Shown here: positions 17,268 through 26,700 of the stretch, piece by piece
Layout: the number at the start of each line of letters is the position of its first letter
Position numbering within the stretch: position 1 is the first letter of the stretch
Assembly (NCBI GenBank): GCA_024683975.1
Contig: JAIKXR010000021.1
Span: forward strand, 1 to 41,477
Direction: 5' to 3'
DNA length: 41,477 bases
Source of the DNA: Paludibacteraceae bacterium
Lineage (GTDB): Bacteria > Bacteroidota > Bacteroidia > Bacteroidales > Paludibacteraceae
Position numbers and translations under genes: made by a program
The notes under the pieces: model-generated
Databases searched by the model: none
Seen by the model: the letters and a program-made list of their open reading frames with translations, nothing else
Told to the model about the DNA's origin: nothing

Positions 17268-18616
17268 TACTCTATCTCCTTTCTCATATTATCCAAGGCT
17301 GCGCGCACTATAGCTTGCAACGGCATCTTGGATGTACAAACATATTCGCAGAGAGCAAAATCTTCAGGTGCGACCTCACGCGCACCCAACTGCTCCATCT
17401 TGTCCAGATTACCGGCTATCATAGCCTTTATCAAGTATTCGGGATAAATATCCATCGGGAAGACCTTGTCGTACTCTCCGCTGACGATAATAGCACGGCG
17501 GCCACCCTTCAAACGGGCATCCCAACGATAGGTCTTATCTTTCTTGCAGCAGTCCATAATAGCAGCAGGATCGGTCTTGTCTGAATGGAAGTCATTCCGT
17601 CTCGGCAGCAGCCATCCCATAAATTCATGAGTGTCAGATCCTTCCTCTATTACGGTGAACTGATTGTCATAAACCGATATGCTATCGTCCATTGAAACTT
17701 GATGACCGCTCAAAGCGTCACCGGCTATCAGACGGCAGACCTTTTCGGTATTGATGTTCTTCTCCATCAGCGCACCGACTGACATGCCAGGCAAAACCTG
17801 ATAATACTGTCTTGACTTTGCCATCGGACCGGTCAGGGCTACCGACTTACGCATATCCGCAATGCCTTTGGTGAACAAGCGGCCAATTAAAGCCATGTCC
17901 TGCACATTGACAGTCCATATTGTATCTTTCACCGCCATCGGCATAACCTGATTGATTTGCACACTCACATTGCCCGCCGGGTGAGGACCTGCAATTTCAT
18001 ACAAAGTGCAGTTCTTCAAGCCGCGAAAAGCTGCCGATGAAGAACCGGCACGAACACCCACATAAACATGAGCAATCTTCGACAAAGCGTCAACCGCAGA
18101 CTGAAGAGTTGCCCCTTCATCACGTAATAGCCACTCATAATCAGGAGCTAAAGGTGCTGTACTGAACGTGGAAACAAAAATAGCACGAGGCTCTTTGTTC
18201 GGCAACGCTATACAAGCGTATGGACGCTGCTCTATCAATGACCACAGACCCGAATGAAGTAACACCTCTCTAACGGCAGCACCGTCTTTGGCAGCCGTAT
18301 CAAAATGTTCATACTCCGTTTCCGAATCCGCTTCAATGTTGACAGACATCACCTTGCGTCTTTCGCCGCGCACGATATCCACTACCGTGCCGCTTACAGG
18401 TGACGTGAACAACATAGCCTCAAACTGCTTGTCGTGAAAGAGAGCACCACCCGCTTTCACTCTCTCGCCAACCTTCACCATCAATTTAGGTGTAATGCCG
18501 GCGTAATGGTCTGGTACTATGCGATAAACATTATCAGCGGGAACCTTGCCTAAAGACTGCTCCGCTTTACCGTCCATCGGTACGTCCAAACCACGTTTTA
18601 CGAGGATTTGTTGCAT
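17267..18616 (-). CDS. nqrA: Na+-NQR subunit A
   Basis: 449 residues from ATG at 18616 (MQQILVKRGLDVPMDG). The frame is open up to 18673, but that extension contains the promoter's downstream region and does not match the family start. NqrA is the cytoplasmic subunit that contacts NqrB and contributes to quinone binding; it resembles the RnfC/Nqo1 fold without its cofactors. Typical segments are the biotinyl-like N-terminal domain with HDKQFEAMLFTSPVSGTV and the C-terminal GEYDKVFPMDIYPEYL. It is the first gene of the six-gene operon and has its own promoter (18671-18700). Confidence 0.96.
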   Translation of the reverse strand: MQQILVKRGLDVPMDGKAEQSLGKVPADNVYRIVPDHYAGITPKLMVKVGERVKAGGALFHDKQFEAMLFTSPVSGTVVDIVRGERRKVMSVNIEADSETEYEHFDTAAKDGAAVREVLLHSGLWSLIEQRPYACIALPNKEPRAIFVSTFSTAPLAPDYEWLLRDEGATLQSAVDALSKIAHVYVGVRAGSSSAAFRGLKNCTLYEIAGPHPAGNVSVQINQVMPMAVKDTIWTVNVQDMALIGRLFTKGIADMRKSVALTGPMAKSRQYYQVLPGMSVGALMEKNINTEKVCRLIAGDALSGHQVSMDDSISVYDNQFTVIEEGSDTHEFMGWLLPRRNDFHSDKTDPAAIMDCCKKDKTYRWDARLKGGRRAIIVSGEYDKVFPMDIYPEYLIKAMIAGNLDKMEQLGAREVAPEDFALCEYVCTSKMPLQAIVRAALDNMRKEIE

Positions 18617-18670
18617 AACAATTTGGAATTTATTTTGATTAATAGTTTCTTTTACACACAAAAAAACGCG

Positions 18671-18700
18671 CAAAGATATATCTTAAAACGCACATTGCAA
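18671..18700 (-). promoter_or_regulatory. Bacteroidota-type promoter of the nqr operon
   Basis: On the minus strand TTG (18698-18700) and TATCTTTG (18671-18678) are exactly 19 bp apart. This matches the TTG/TAnnTTTG promoter of the phylum. It predicts a leader of about 45-50 nt before the nqrA ATG. Confidence 0.8.
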
Positions 18701-18717
18701 AATCATTGTCAATAATT

Positions 18718-18747
18718 TTGCAATTTGTAATTATTACTTTACCTTTG
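18718..18747 (+). promoter_or_regulatory. Bacteroidota-type promoter, divergent from nqr
   Basis: TTG (18718-18720) and TACCTTTG (18740-18747) are 19 bp apart. It drives the DUF3467 gene and probably the phosphorylase after it. Its -33 element lies only 17 bp from that of the nqr promoter, so the two polymerase sites are back to back and may compete. Confidence 0.8.
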
Positions 18748-18796
18748 CGGCGGTATTTTTCAATAAAGAATTCAGTATAAGAACAATCTAATCTCG

Positions 18797-18810
18797 CGGG
18801 AGCAATCCCG
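18797..18810 (+). promoter_or_regulatory. GNRA-tetraloop hairpin before the DUF3467 start
   Basis: CGGGA-GCAA-TCCCG is a perfect 5-bp, GC-rich stem closed by a GCAA (GNRA) tetraloop. It ends 7 nt before the ATG at 18818, exactly where a Shine-Dalgarno would lie. It may set the translation level or be a protein or RNA docking site. Confidence 0.45.
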
Positions 18811-18817
18811 GAACATT

Positions 18818-19123
18818 ATGGAAGAACAAAAACTCAACATCAACCTTTCGCCCGAAGTGGCAGAAGGCACTTACGCCAATCTGGCTGTCATCACTCACTC
18901 GTCATCGGAGTTCGTTATCGATTTCATTCGCATGATGCCCGGTCTCAAACAGGCAAATGTCAAATCACGCATCGTTCTTACTCCCGAACATGCCAAGAAA
19001 CTGCTTTTCGCTCTCCAAGACAATCTTGGTAAGTACGAGTCGCAATTCGGCAAAATACAAATCAACGGCCAACCCACACCCGGCTCCACCATTCCGATGT
19101 CATTCGGCGGAGGTGAAGCATAA
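18818..19123 (+). CDS. DUF3467 family protein
   Basis: 101 residues. I recognise the family from its pattern (YANLAVITHSSSEFVIDF, RIVLTPEHAKKLLFAL and a C-terminal GGGEA); its function is unknown. It is a small soluble alpha/beta protein, with no signal or membrane segment. It has its own promoter and a GNRA hairpin in the leader, and lies 12 bp before a nucleoside phosphorylase gene, so the two are probably co-transcribed. No functional link between them is known to me. Confidence 0.85.
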   Translation: MEEQKLNINLSPEVAEGTYANLAVITHSSSEFVIDFIRMMPGLKQANVKSRIVLTPEHAKKLLFALQDNLGKYESQFGKIQINGQPTPGSTIPMSFGGGEA

Positions 19124-19135
19124 AAACTTACCGCT

Positions 19136-20014
19136 ATGGATTACCAATTCCCCCCCAGCCAACTTATTATCAACGACGATGGCAGTGCCTTTCACCTCCA
19201 TCTCCGTCCCGAATATCTCGCCGACAAGATAATCCTTGTAGGCGACCAAGACCGCGTCAAAAAAGTGGCTGCGTTCTTTGATGAAGGCAGTCTTGAATGT
19301 GATATCCGGAACCGCGAGTTCCACACAATGACAGGCCGCTATCACGGCAAACGCGTCACATGTATGTCTACCGGTATAGGAACCGACAACTGCGATATAG
19401 TAATGAATGAGATAGACGCTCTCGCCAATATAAACTTTGCTACCCGTAAGGAAAAAGACATCAAGCGCTCTCTTGAGATTGTGCGTGTCGGTACTTGCGG
19501 GGCAATGCAGGAAGATATACCTTTGGGTTCATTCCTTGTCAGCGTCAAGTCCATAGGTTTTGACGGTGTTCTTGCTTTCTATCACGACCGTGACCGGTTG
19601 TGTGACCTTCCTTTTGAAAAAGCGTTTGTTGAGGCAGTCAATTATCCTGCCAAGGCTGCCGTTCCATACGTGGTAAGTGCCGATGCCGAACTCGTTGAAC
19701 GCATAGCGCGACAAGATATGTTGCGCGGTTGCACTATCGCCGCTAACGGTTTTTACGGTCCGCAAGGCCGTGTGCTGCGTGTACCCATTGCTGTTCCCGA
19801 TATCAACGACCGCATTTCCGCTTTCCGTTTCGAGGGACAACGTATCACCAACTATGAGATGGAAGGCAGTTGCATCGCCGGTCTTGCACTTCACATGGGG
19901 CACAAAGCGATGATTGTCTGCTGCGTCATCGCACAACGCAAAACGGAAGCCGCCAACACCGACTACCAACCGCGTATCACGCAACTCATCCAAACCGTTT
20001 TAGACCGCATTTGA
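19136..20014 (+). CDS. Nucleoside phosphorylase (uridine phosphorylase-like)
   Basis: 292 residues, PNP/UDP phosphorylase superfamily. These cytoplasmic enzymes split nucleosides with phosphate into base and ribose 1-phosphate for salvage. Visible motifs are GDQDRVKKVA (phosphate-binding glycine/arginine loop), STGIGTDNCDIVMNE, VRVGTCGAMQ and the ribose-binding NYEMEGSCIAGLA. The Met-Glu pair in the last motif is diagnostic for the superfamily. Length exceeds E. coli Udp (253), with an N-terminal extension and an insertion after VSVKSIGFDGVLAFYHDRD, as in other Bacteroidota homologues. Substrate is not certain: uridine is most likely, but other nucleosides are possible. Confidence 0.85.
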   Translation: MDYQFPPSQLIINDDGSAFHLHLRPEYLADKIILVGDQDRVKKVAAFFDEGSLECDIRNREFHTMTGRYHGKRVTCMSTGIGTDNCDIVMNEIDALANINFATRKEKDIKRSLEIVRVGTCGAMQEDIPLGSFLVSVKSIGFDGVLAFYHDRDRLCDLPFEKAFVEAVNYPAKAAVPYVVSADAELVERIARQDMLRGCTIAANGFYGPQGRVLRVPIAVPDINDRISAFRFEGQRITNYEMEGSCIAGLALHMGHKAMIVCCVIAQRKTEAANTDYQPRITQLIQTVLDRI

Positions 20015-20120
20015 CATAATCACAAATTGTTTTTCCCATAAACATTTATACAATTGCAGGCATTGGGAAAGCGGCACACTGAAAACAAAAAATGAATAAC
20101 AACTTAAAACATAAACAGAT

Positions 20121-21074
20121 ATGGAAAAGCCTTACGTGTTGGGATTGGATATAGGCGGCACGAACAGTGTATTAGGTATAGTGGATGCCCGCGGACAAGT
20201 ATTGGGTCGCACAAGCATCAAGACACAGGACTACAGAGACATCAACGTGTATGTCAAGACGTTGTATGAAGAGGCGATGAAGATTATCACCCCTATCGGG
20301 TCGTTGGAGATGTTCCGGGGTATAGGAGCGGGCGTACCAAACGGCAACTACTACACAGGCAGGATAGAGGGTGCGATGAACCTGCCGTGGCAGAACGCAC
20401 CGTTCGCCGAGATGATGAGCAAGCAGTTCGGCATACATTGCACCATAACCAACGATGCCAACGCCGCAGCAATGGGTGAGATGACCTACGGTGCCGCCAA
20501 AGGGATGAAGAACTTCATTATGATTACCCTTGGCACGGGTGTGGGCAGCGGAATAGTGATAGACGGCAAGATTGTGTACGGTCATGACGGTTTTGCGGGC
20601 GAATTAGGTCATACGTGCGTTAATCACAACCAAGATGCGCGTTTGTGCAACTGCGGCAAGAGAGGCTGCTTGGAGACATACGCTTCCGCCACGGGTGTGT
20701 CGCGTTCAGCCAAAGAGATAGTTACAACGACCAATGAGCCTACCCTGCTTCGCGGATTGGACTTGGACAAGATAACATCAAAGGACGTGTTTGACGCAGC
20801 CGAAAAGGGCGATGAGGTGGCTAAACGAATCTTTGACTACACAGGCACTATTTTAGGTCAGTCATTTGCTGATTTCGTACATTTCTCCGCTCCGGAGGCA
20901 ATCATACTGTTTGGCGGTCTGACCAAGTCGGGTCACTGGATAATGGATCCTGTGGTGAAAGCGATGAACGAGAATCTGTTGCCACTGTGGCGCAACAAAG
21001 TGAAGGTTATATTCTCTGACTTGAAGGAGTCAGATGCGGCCGTATTAGGTGCGAGCGCACTAGCTTGGGAATAA
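20121..21074 (+). CDS. ROK family sugar kinase (glucokinase-like)
   Basis: 317 residues. ROK kinases phosphorylate hexoses with ATP in the cytoplasm. The N-terminal phosphate loop is LGLDIGGTNSVLG. The catalytic region contains TNDANAAAMGE, and GTGVGSGIVIDGKIVYG follows. The ROK zinc motif CNCGKRGCLE is intact. A DNA-binding N-terminal domain, found in ROK repressors, is absent, so this is an enzyme. Glucose is the likely substrate, but N-acetylmannosamine or other sugars cannot be excluded. The 106-bp gap before it (20015-20120) shows no clear promoter. Three bases separate it from the deacetylase gene, so they form an operon with the histidine kinase. Confidence 0.9.
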   Translation: MEKPYVLGLDIGGTNSVLGIVDARGQVLGRTSIKTQDYRDINVYVKTLYEEAMKIITPIGSLEMFRGIGAGVPNGNYYTGRIEGAMNLPWQNAPFAEMMSKQFGIHCTITNDANAAAMGEMTYGAAKGMKNFIMITLGTGVGSGIVIDGKIVYGHDGFAGELGHTCVNHNQDARLCNCGKRGCLETYASATGVSRSAKEIVTTTNEPTLLRGLDLDKITSKDVFDAAEKGDEVAKRIFDYTGTILGQSFADFVHFSAPEAIILFGGLTKSGHWIMDPVVKAMNENLLPLWRNKVKVIFSDLKESDAAVLGASALAWE

Positions 21075-21077
21075 GAG

Positions 21078-21731
21078 ATGTTTCCGATACGACTATTATA
21101 TCAGTTCCCTGAATGGGTTCATTGTTGTTATGCAGAGGCCTTGTGGCGTGGTGCAAAAGACGCGGCACAAAAGACTGTGTACTTGACGTTTGACGATGGA
21201 CCGGTGCCGGAGGCTACTCCTGACGTGGTGGATATATTGGATTCATTCGGTGTGAAAGCCACTTTCTTCTGGGTGGGTGAGAACCTGATCAAGTACCCCC
21301 ACTTGGCGCAGGAGGTGGTGAGTCGCGGTCACGAGGCGGGCAACCATACATACAACCACTGGTCGGGCTGGTCTGTCAGTGCGGAAGAGTACAAGGCTAA
21401 CGTGCTGAAAGCAGACGCTATAATGCGCGATGTACTGGGTGGGGACAGAAAGAACAAACTTTTCCGTCCGCCATACGGGAAGATGCGCAGAGAAGTTTAT
21501 AAATGGCTGCTCCAAGAGGGTTACACGATTGTGCTTTGGGACTTGGTGACTCACGATTACAATCGCCGATACAGACCCGAAGAGATTGAAAGGATATGCT
21601 ATAAATACGTGCGAGACGGCAGTATAATACTGATGCACGACAGCATCAAAGCATCAAAGAACACACTGGTGGTTCTTCCCAATATCATACACCGCCTTCA
21701 AACGGAAGGATACAGATTCTGTACATTGTGA
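21078..21731 (+). CDS. Polysaccharide deacetylase (NodB homology domain)
   Basis: 217 residues, almost entirely the NodB domain of carbohydrate esterase family 4. These metal-dependent enzymes remove N-acetyl groups from peptidoglycan or other sugar polymers. All five motifs are visible: TFDDGP with Asp39/Asp40, the metal-binding His90/His94 in GNHTYNH, the catalytic-base RPPYGK motif, the LWDLVTHDY strand, and ILMHDS. No cleavable signal peptide is evident; the N-terminus (MFPIRLLYQFPEW) is only mildly hydrophobic. Its location and substrate therefore stay open. The stop overlaps the next gene's GTG start (GTGA), showing translational coupling. Confidence 0.92.
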   Translation: MFPIRLLYQFPEWVHCCYAEALWRGAKDAAQKTVYLTFDDGPVPEATPDVVDILDSFGVKATFFWVGENLIKYPHLAQEVVSRGHEAGNHTYNHWSGWSVSAEEYKANVLKADAIMRDVLGGDRKNKLFRPPYGKMRREVYKWLLQEGYTIVLWDLVTHDYNRRYRPEEIERICYKYVRDGSIILMHDSIKASKNTLVVLPNIIHRLQTEGYRFCTL

Positions 21732-23731
21732 TACTTAAATTAAACCGGCATATATGGTTGCTGCTGACAGCACTTACACTTCTGTCATGCAGCAATAACC
21801 TTCGCACAACGGAGTCACGTCTGGCCCAAGCCGATGAGCAATTGGCTGAACTTGAACAGTGCCTGCAGCGGACACTGCTGCTGGACTCGATTCAGCCCAT
21901 TACCACTCGCACACAAGACATATTCTTCTACATATTGAGCAACGGTCAGATGGTCTATTGGTCGAGCAACAGGCTTAATATTGATGACATTGAGCGTCCG
22001 CTGACCAACGAATGGACCGAGACATGGTTCAGAAACGCCAAAGGCTGGTGCAAATGGAAACGCATGGGCGACTGGGGTATCTTGGTGGCTGTCGCAGAGG
22101 AATGGAACGAGGTGGATGACCAGACGCTGTCGCAGAGTTTTTCGTACCGCCCTCTTATGGAACAGCGCGAGGTGGAGCAGACCTTATGGACGCAAGCCAA
22201 ACTGCGAGTGAGAGTATTCTACCTCGTAAGCCTGCTGTTCTTCTTTGGACTCGCCGTTTTAGGCATCGGATGGATAGTACACGAACGCGGGTTCAAAAAC
22301 ATGCGCATGCACGCCAAATTCCAATATCTGTTTCTCGTCCTGTCGTTAGCGGCATTCGTTTATATCTTCTCAATGTCAATCAAGTATGTGCGCCGTCATT
22401 ATGCCCGCCAACAGCAGGAAACACTGCAAAACAAATGCAGATACATAAGTTCGGCATTGCAGAGCCTGTACTATTGGGACTATAATCTTGACGCAACCAA
22501 ATCGGATGCGCTCAATACTGACCTGCGTGATATAGCATACACCTACGGTGTTGATATACACGTGTATAATTTAGAAGGGCGGTTAGTAGGCAGCAGCACA
22601 CCGCAACTGTTCCAACAAGGATGGTTGTCAACATACATCTCCCCTGACGTTTTTTATGCCGACCACCATACAGGCACAAGGTATGAGCAGCTCAGCAATC
22701 TCCGATACTTGGCATCATACACAGAGTTTGTCAATGGCAGCGGGCTGTCAATAGGTTACATATCTGTACCATCGTTCCTCTCTGAAGACGAGATGGCAAT
22801 GGAGGTGGACGGATTTCTGGCACGTCTGCTTCCTGCCTACCTGATTGCGCTCTTTCTTGCTTTCATCTTATCTTCATACGCATCTTCGTTACTTCTCAAG
22901 CCTCTCAAACATTTGAGCGACAGTATGCAACAGTACGAACTTGGCGGTGCGAACCTGCGAATTGAATACGCTTATAATGACGAGGTGGGTGAATTGGTGC
23001 AACACTACAACGAGATGGTTGCGCAATTGGAGACGGCATCCCGGCGATTGGCACGCTCAGAACGTGAAGGTGCGTGGCGCACGATGGCACGACAGGTGGC
23101 ACACGAAATCAACAACTCGCTCACGCCGATGAAACTGACCCTGCAACAACTCCAACGCACACGTGGCACCGAACGCTTTGAGCAATACTTCGACAAATCA
23201 ACCCACATGCTTATCGAACAGATTGACAACTTGAACCATATAGCATCCTCTTTCTCCTCATTCGCCAAGATGCCTGAGGTGAGCGTGAGTCAAGTGGACG
23301 TGGCAGACAAATTAGTGCATGTCCTCACACTCATGAACAACAACGAGCAGCATATACCTATACGCTATGTCGGTCCCAATAACGGGATACAGGCATACGC
23401 CGACAAGGATCAGATACAGCAGGTGTTCACCAATATCCTACGTAATGCCCTGCAGGCCTTGGAGAGCAGGAATGATGGCGATGTCATTGTAGTTCTCAGG
23501 CAGGAAGGCGACAAGGTCGTTATCTCTTTCTCTGACAACGGTGGAGGCATTCCGGAAGACGTGCAAAGCCGTATCTTTACTCCTAATTTCACCACCAAGT
23601 CTTACGGTACAGGACTTGGGTTGGCTATCGCACGCAACATAGTTGAAGGATGCGATGGCACCATACGTTTCGAGACATCCGACAAAGGCACCACTTTCTT
23701 CGTTACTCTTAATTCAGTAAAAGACGCATAA
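21728..23731 (+). CDS. Membrane sensor histidine kinase (NtrY-like)
   Basis: 667 residues, starting with GTG that overlaps the previous stop. Four hydrophobic segments are visible (about 8-22, 163-186, 199-218, 364-388). They enclose two extracytoplasmic regions (about 23-162 and 219-360). A HAMP-like linker follows (about 388-440). The phospho-acceptor is His459 in ARQVAHEINNSLTPM, a form typical of NtrY-type kinases. The ATPase domain has N-box NILRNALQAL, G1 DNGGGIPEDV and G2 GTGLGLAIARNIVEG. No response regulator lies beside it; the next gene is convergent. Residues 10-21 also resemble a lipobox (LTLLSCSN). The signal sensed is unknown; coupling with a wall deacetylase suggests an envelope signal, which is inference. 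Confidence 0.92.
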   Translation: MILKLNRHIWLLLTALTLLSCSNNLRTTESRLAQADEQLAELEQCLQRTLLLDSIQPITTRTQDIFFYILSNGQMVYWSSNRLNIDDIERPLTNEWTETWFRNAKGWCKWKRMGDWGILVAVAEEWNEVDDQTLSQSFSYRPLMEQREVEQTLWTQAKLRVRVFYLVSLLFFFGLAVLGIGWIVHERGFKNMRMHAKFQYLFLVLSLAAFVYIFSMSIKYVRRHYARQQQETLQNKCRYISSALQSLYYWDYNLDATKSDALNTDLRDIAYTYGVDIHVYNLEGRLVGSSTPQLFQQGWLSTYISPDVFYADHHTGTRYEQLSNLRYLASYTEFVNGSGLSIGYISVPSFLSEDEMAMEVDGFLARLLPAYLIALFLAFILSSYASSLLLKPLKHLSDSMQQYELGGANLRIEYAYNDEVGELVQHYNEMVAQLETASRRLARSEREGAWRTMARQVAHEINNSLTPMKLTLQQLQRTRGTERFEQYFDKSTHMLIEQIDNLNHIASSFSSFAKMPEVSVSQVDVADKLVHVLTLMNNNEQHIPIRYVGPNNGIQAYADKDQIQQVFTNILRNALQALESRNDGDVIVVLRQEGDKVVISFSDNGGGIPEDVQSRIFTPNFTTKSYGTGLGLAIARNIVEGCDGTIRFETSDKGTTFFVTLNSVKDA

Positions 23732-23734
23732 AAG

Positions 23735-23767
23735 AGGTCGGGCAAAAGACTTGCTCCTGCCCGACCT
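23735..23767. terminator. Bidirectional terminator between histidine kinase and M6 protease
   Basis: Perfect 10-bp inverted repeat AGGTCGGGCA (23735-23744) / TGCCCGACCT (23758-23767), 13-nt loop, in the 54-bp gap between two converging genes. On the minus strand it is followed by CTCTTTTATG, so it best serves the M6 protease transcript; the plus-strand tail is weaker. Confidence 0.8.
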
Positions 23768-23785
23768 GCTTTACATCACAATGTC

Positions 23786-26700
23786 TTAACGCACACGCGT
23801 TCCCTGTGCGTTGTAAATCACTCCGTTGCGCTCAATAAAGAGGACTCCGTTGCGTATGAATTTATTAACATTGCTACTTGTCTTGTCGGTGCTTTCGTCC
23901 ATTACATCCAACTCCGTCACATTTTCACCATCGGCTACTATCCTGACATGAGCTGCATTGACCAAAACCAAACTACGGAAAACACCACGATAAGCAGGCA
24001 GTTTGGTACCAGTACTCGTATTGGGACGGAAGACCATATTATCCTTCAGACCCAGGTAATAATTGCCATCGTCCGAACTCTTTACCACACCGTAACGCAA
24101 TGCGCCGACTAACGTTATATCGCCGCTGCCGGTACCATCCAATCCGTCGTATGCATTTGCCACCGTCAAGTCTGACACCTTGTCCGCACTAAAATCAAAG
24201 GTCACTTTGGTGAACACAAACGAAGTCTTGGCTGCCATAGCCGCATTAGGATTGACTATATAACATTGACCGGCTTTCATCATCTTCGCCTGCGAGAAAT
24301 AAAGTGTCACATTTCCACCTTCATCCATCTCGGCACGCGCAAACTCAAATACCCGTCCACGCATACCCAACGTCCCCAACAAACCTGCCGTAACATTGAA
24401 TGGTAAGCACAATGTAGCCCACGAACCTTTAGTAAACTGACGGTTGAGTGTAGCGGCGGCGACGGTACGGCCATTGTAGTTGGCAGCAAACTCATCATAA
24501 TAAGCATTGGTCTCTTTCTCCTGCAAGATAATATCTAACGGCAGACTATTCTCAAAGATTGCCGTGATAAACGTATCCTGCGTGAGGGTGAGAGTGCGCG
24601 GATTATCAGTGCTACCGTCGGACCACTTAACGAACTCATACCCGTTGTTGGCAACCGCACGGAACGAGAGATTCAGATCTGCACAAGATGCCGGCATTTG
24701 GGTAACAGTGACTGTTCCTTTCGTATTGTCTTCCGATGTTACGGAATACGCAGGTACAGGTGTCACCGTCCAGACCGCATTGACGGTAAGGTCGGAAGTG
24801 ACGCGGCTGAAGTCCTTGTCCCAGTCAAACGTGCTGCACTCGGGAACCGCCACATCGGGAGCCGTTGCGGCACCGCCGTAGGCTATGGTCTGCGGCTCAC
24901 ACAGCATGTTGCCGTTCCCATCCGTGAAGATGACGGTGTAGAGAGCCTCACGCGCCAGACGCACGGACTGGCCGCGGCGCTTCTCGCACGTCCATACGGC
25001 GGGAAGCTGGTAGTTGGAGGCACCGTTGAAAATAAGATAGCTTGCGTTCTTTTCGCTGGTAGCAGTGGATGACCAGTAGTAGCCGAAGATATCCGTGTTG
25101 TCCATAAAACTGTAGTAGCCGGTGGCGGGATTTACGAAGGCAGCTTTCTCCGCGCCGTTCATCGTGTTGCCTATACCGCCGGTGCGACGGCCAGCAGCGG
25201 GAAGGAAGACCGCGCCTGCCGCTTCCATCCGTTTCCACTCGTCAAGGGTGTATTTGTTCTTTTCGAAGTCCTCAATCTCATAGTCATCCACGCGGTACTT
25301 GGGCGTGAACTCCAGTCCATCGGGCAGCTGCCAGTCATCGGGAAGGAGGATCAGACCCTTGCGGTCAACCACCATCGCGCTTCCCCACAGGCTGCCACCT
25401 TTGCGGCTGTAGAGATACACCCATTCGTCTTTGGTGAGGGTGAACCATCCGTCTCCGATGAGTTGTCCCCAGTCGCGGAAGTCACCTGTGTAGTCGGCAT
25501 CCGCATTGGACGGACTGACACCGTAGTTGGTGCTTTCGGTGCTGTAAGCGAACATGTCGATGGTTCCGTGGAAATTCTCGTCACCGAGGTTGATATTGGG
25601 AAGACCGATGATGTCGTACTGGGTGTGCGCCAGCGACCAGCTGTCTTCCGCGAGGTCGTACTGGAGGTTGCCCTTAGCGAAACGCACTTTCTTGCTGCCG
25701 CTGACGGAGAAGCCTCCCTGCAGGGCATCGCCTGCCACTTCCGCCGCCGCATAAGTGGCTGCGTACGAAGTTGCTTCTTCTGCCAATACCACCGTTCTGT
25801 CCCAACCGGCGAAGACCATTCCGTCCTTGGCGGGTGTGGGGTTGGTAAAGGCGGGCAGGGCGTTCTCGTCACACCATACGGTCTGCAGGACAGTGGTGCC
25901 GTCGTTGTCGTAGAAGGTGATCTCGTACATACGGACAGCCTCGTATGCCGCAACGAACACCTTGTCACCGTCCACGGTGAGGTTGTTGTCAAAGACGACG
26001 GGTTCACCCTCGCCGTTGAGCAGCCAGCCTGTGAAATAGTAATGGAAACCGTCCAATTGGTGCGCATACGGATCATACGGCTCTTCAATCACCTCTCCGT
26101 AGGTGTATTGCCCCACATCCTCATGCTGCTGGTTGAAATCATCAATGTATTGCCACGTAAGGGTGAACAGGCGTTCTTCATCCGAATATACAGCCGTATA
26201 TACGGCATCGCCTGTCACGGGTACGATGTCCTTGTCCCAGCCTATGAAAGTGTAAGTAAGGTAGTTGGTGGCAGGCTTGACCGGTTCATCGCTTGTATAG
26301 GTGGGCATCTCCCCTACTCTCACAGTACTTGATTGCAACTCACTGCCGTCAAAATTGACAAAGGTGACGGTATATGAATTTCTGACAAATTCAGCTGTAA
26401 GCGTTATATCTTGCGTCACTGTCAATGTACGCGGATTATCTTTGTTTCCGTCTGACCATTGCAAGAAATCATATCCATCGTCAGGAGTTGCGGTAAGAGT
26501 AGCCGTTTCGCCTGCATAGTACGAACGTTTGTCAGCCCCAGCAGAACCGTGTCCGTCGGTGTACACTGTGATTACACATACAGGATCCGCCTCAAAAACA
26601 GCGGTATAAGTCACATCCTCTGTTACTACCACACTCCGTTCCGGGCCAACGGTAGCGACATTTTCCGCCTCGTCCTCCCACCGCAGGAAATGGTAGTGGA

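Noticed and set aside
25463..26332. 289-codon frame opposite the M6 protease
   Set aside because: Shadow frame of the repeats on the other strand; no start context or recognisable motif.
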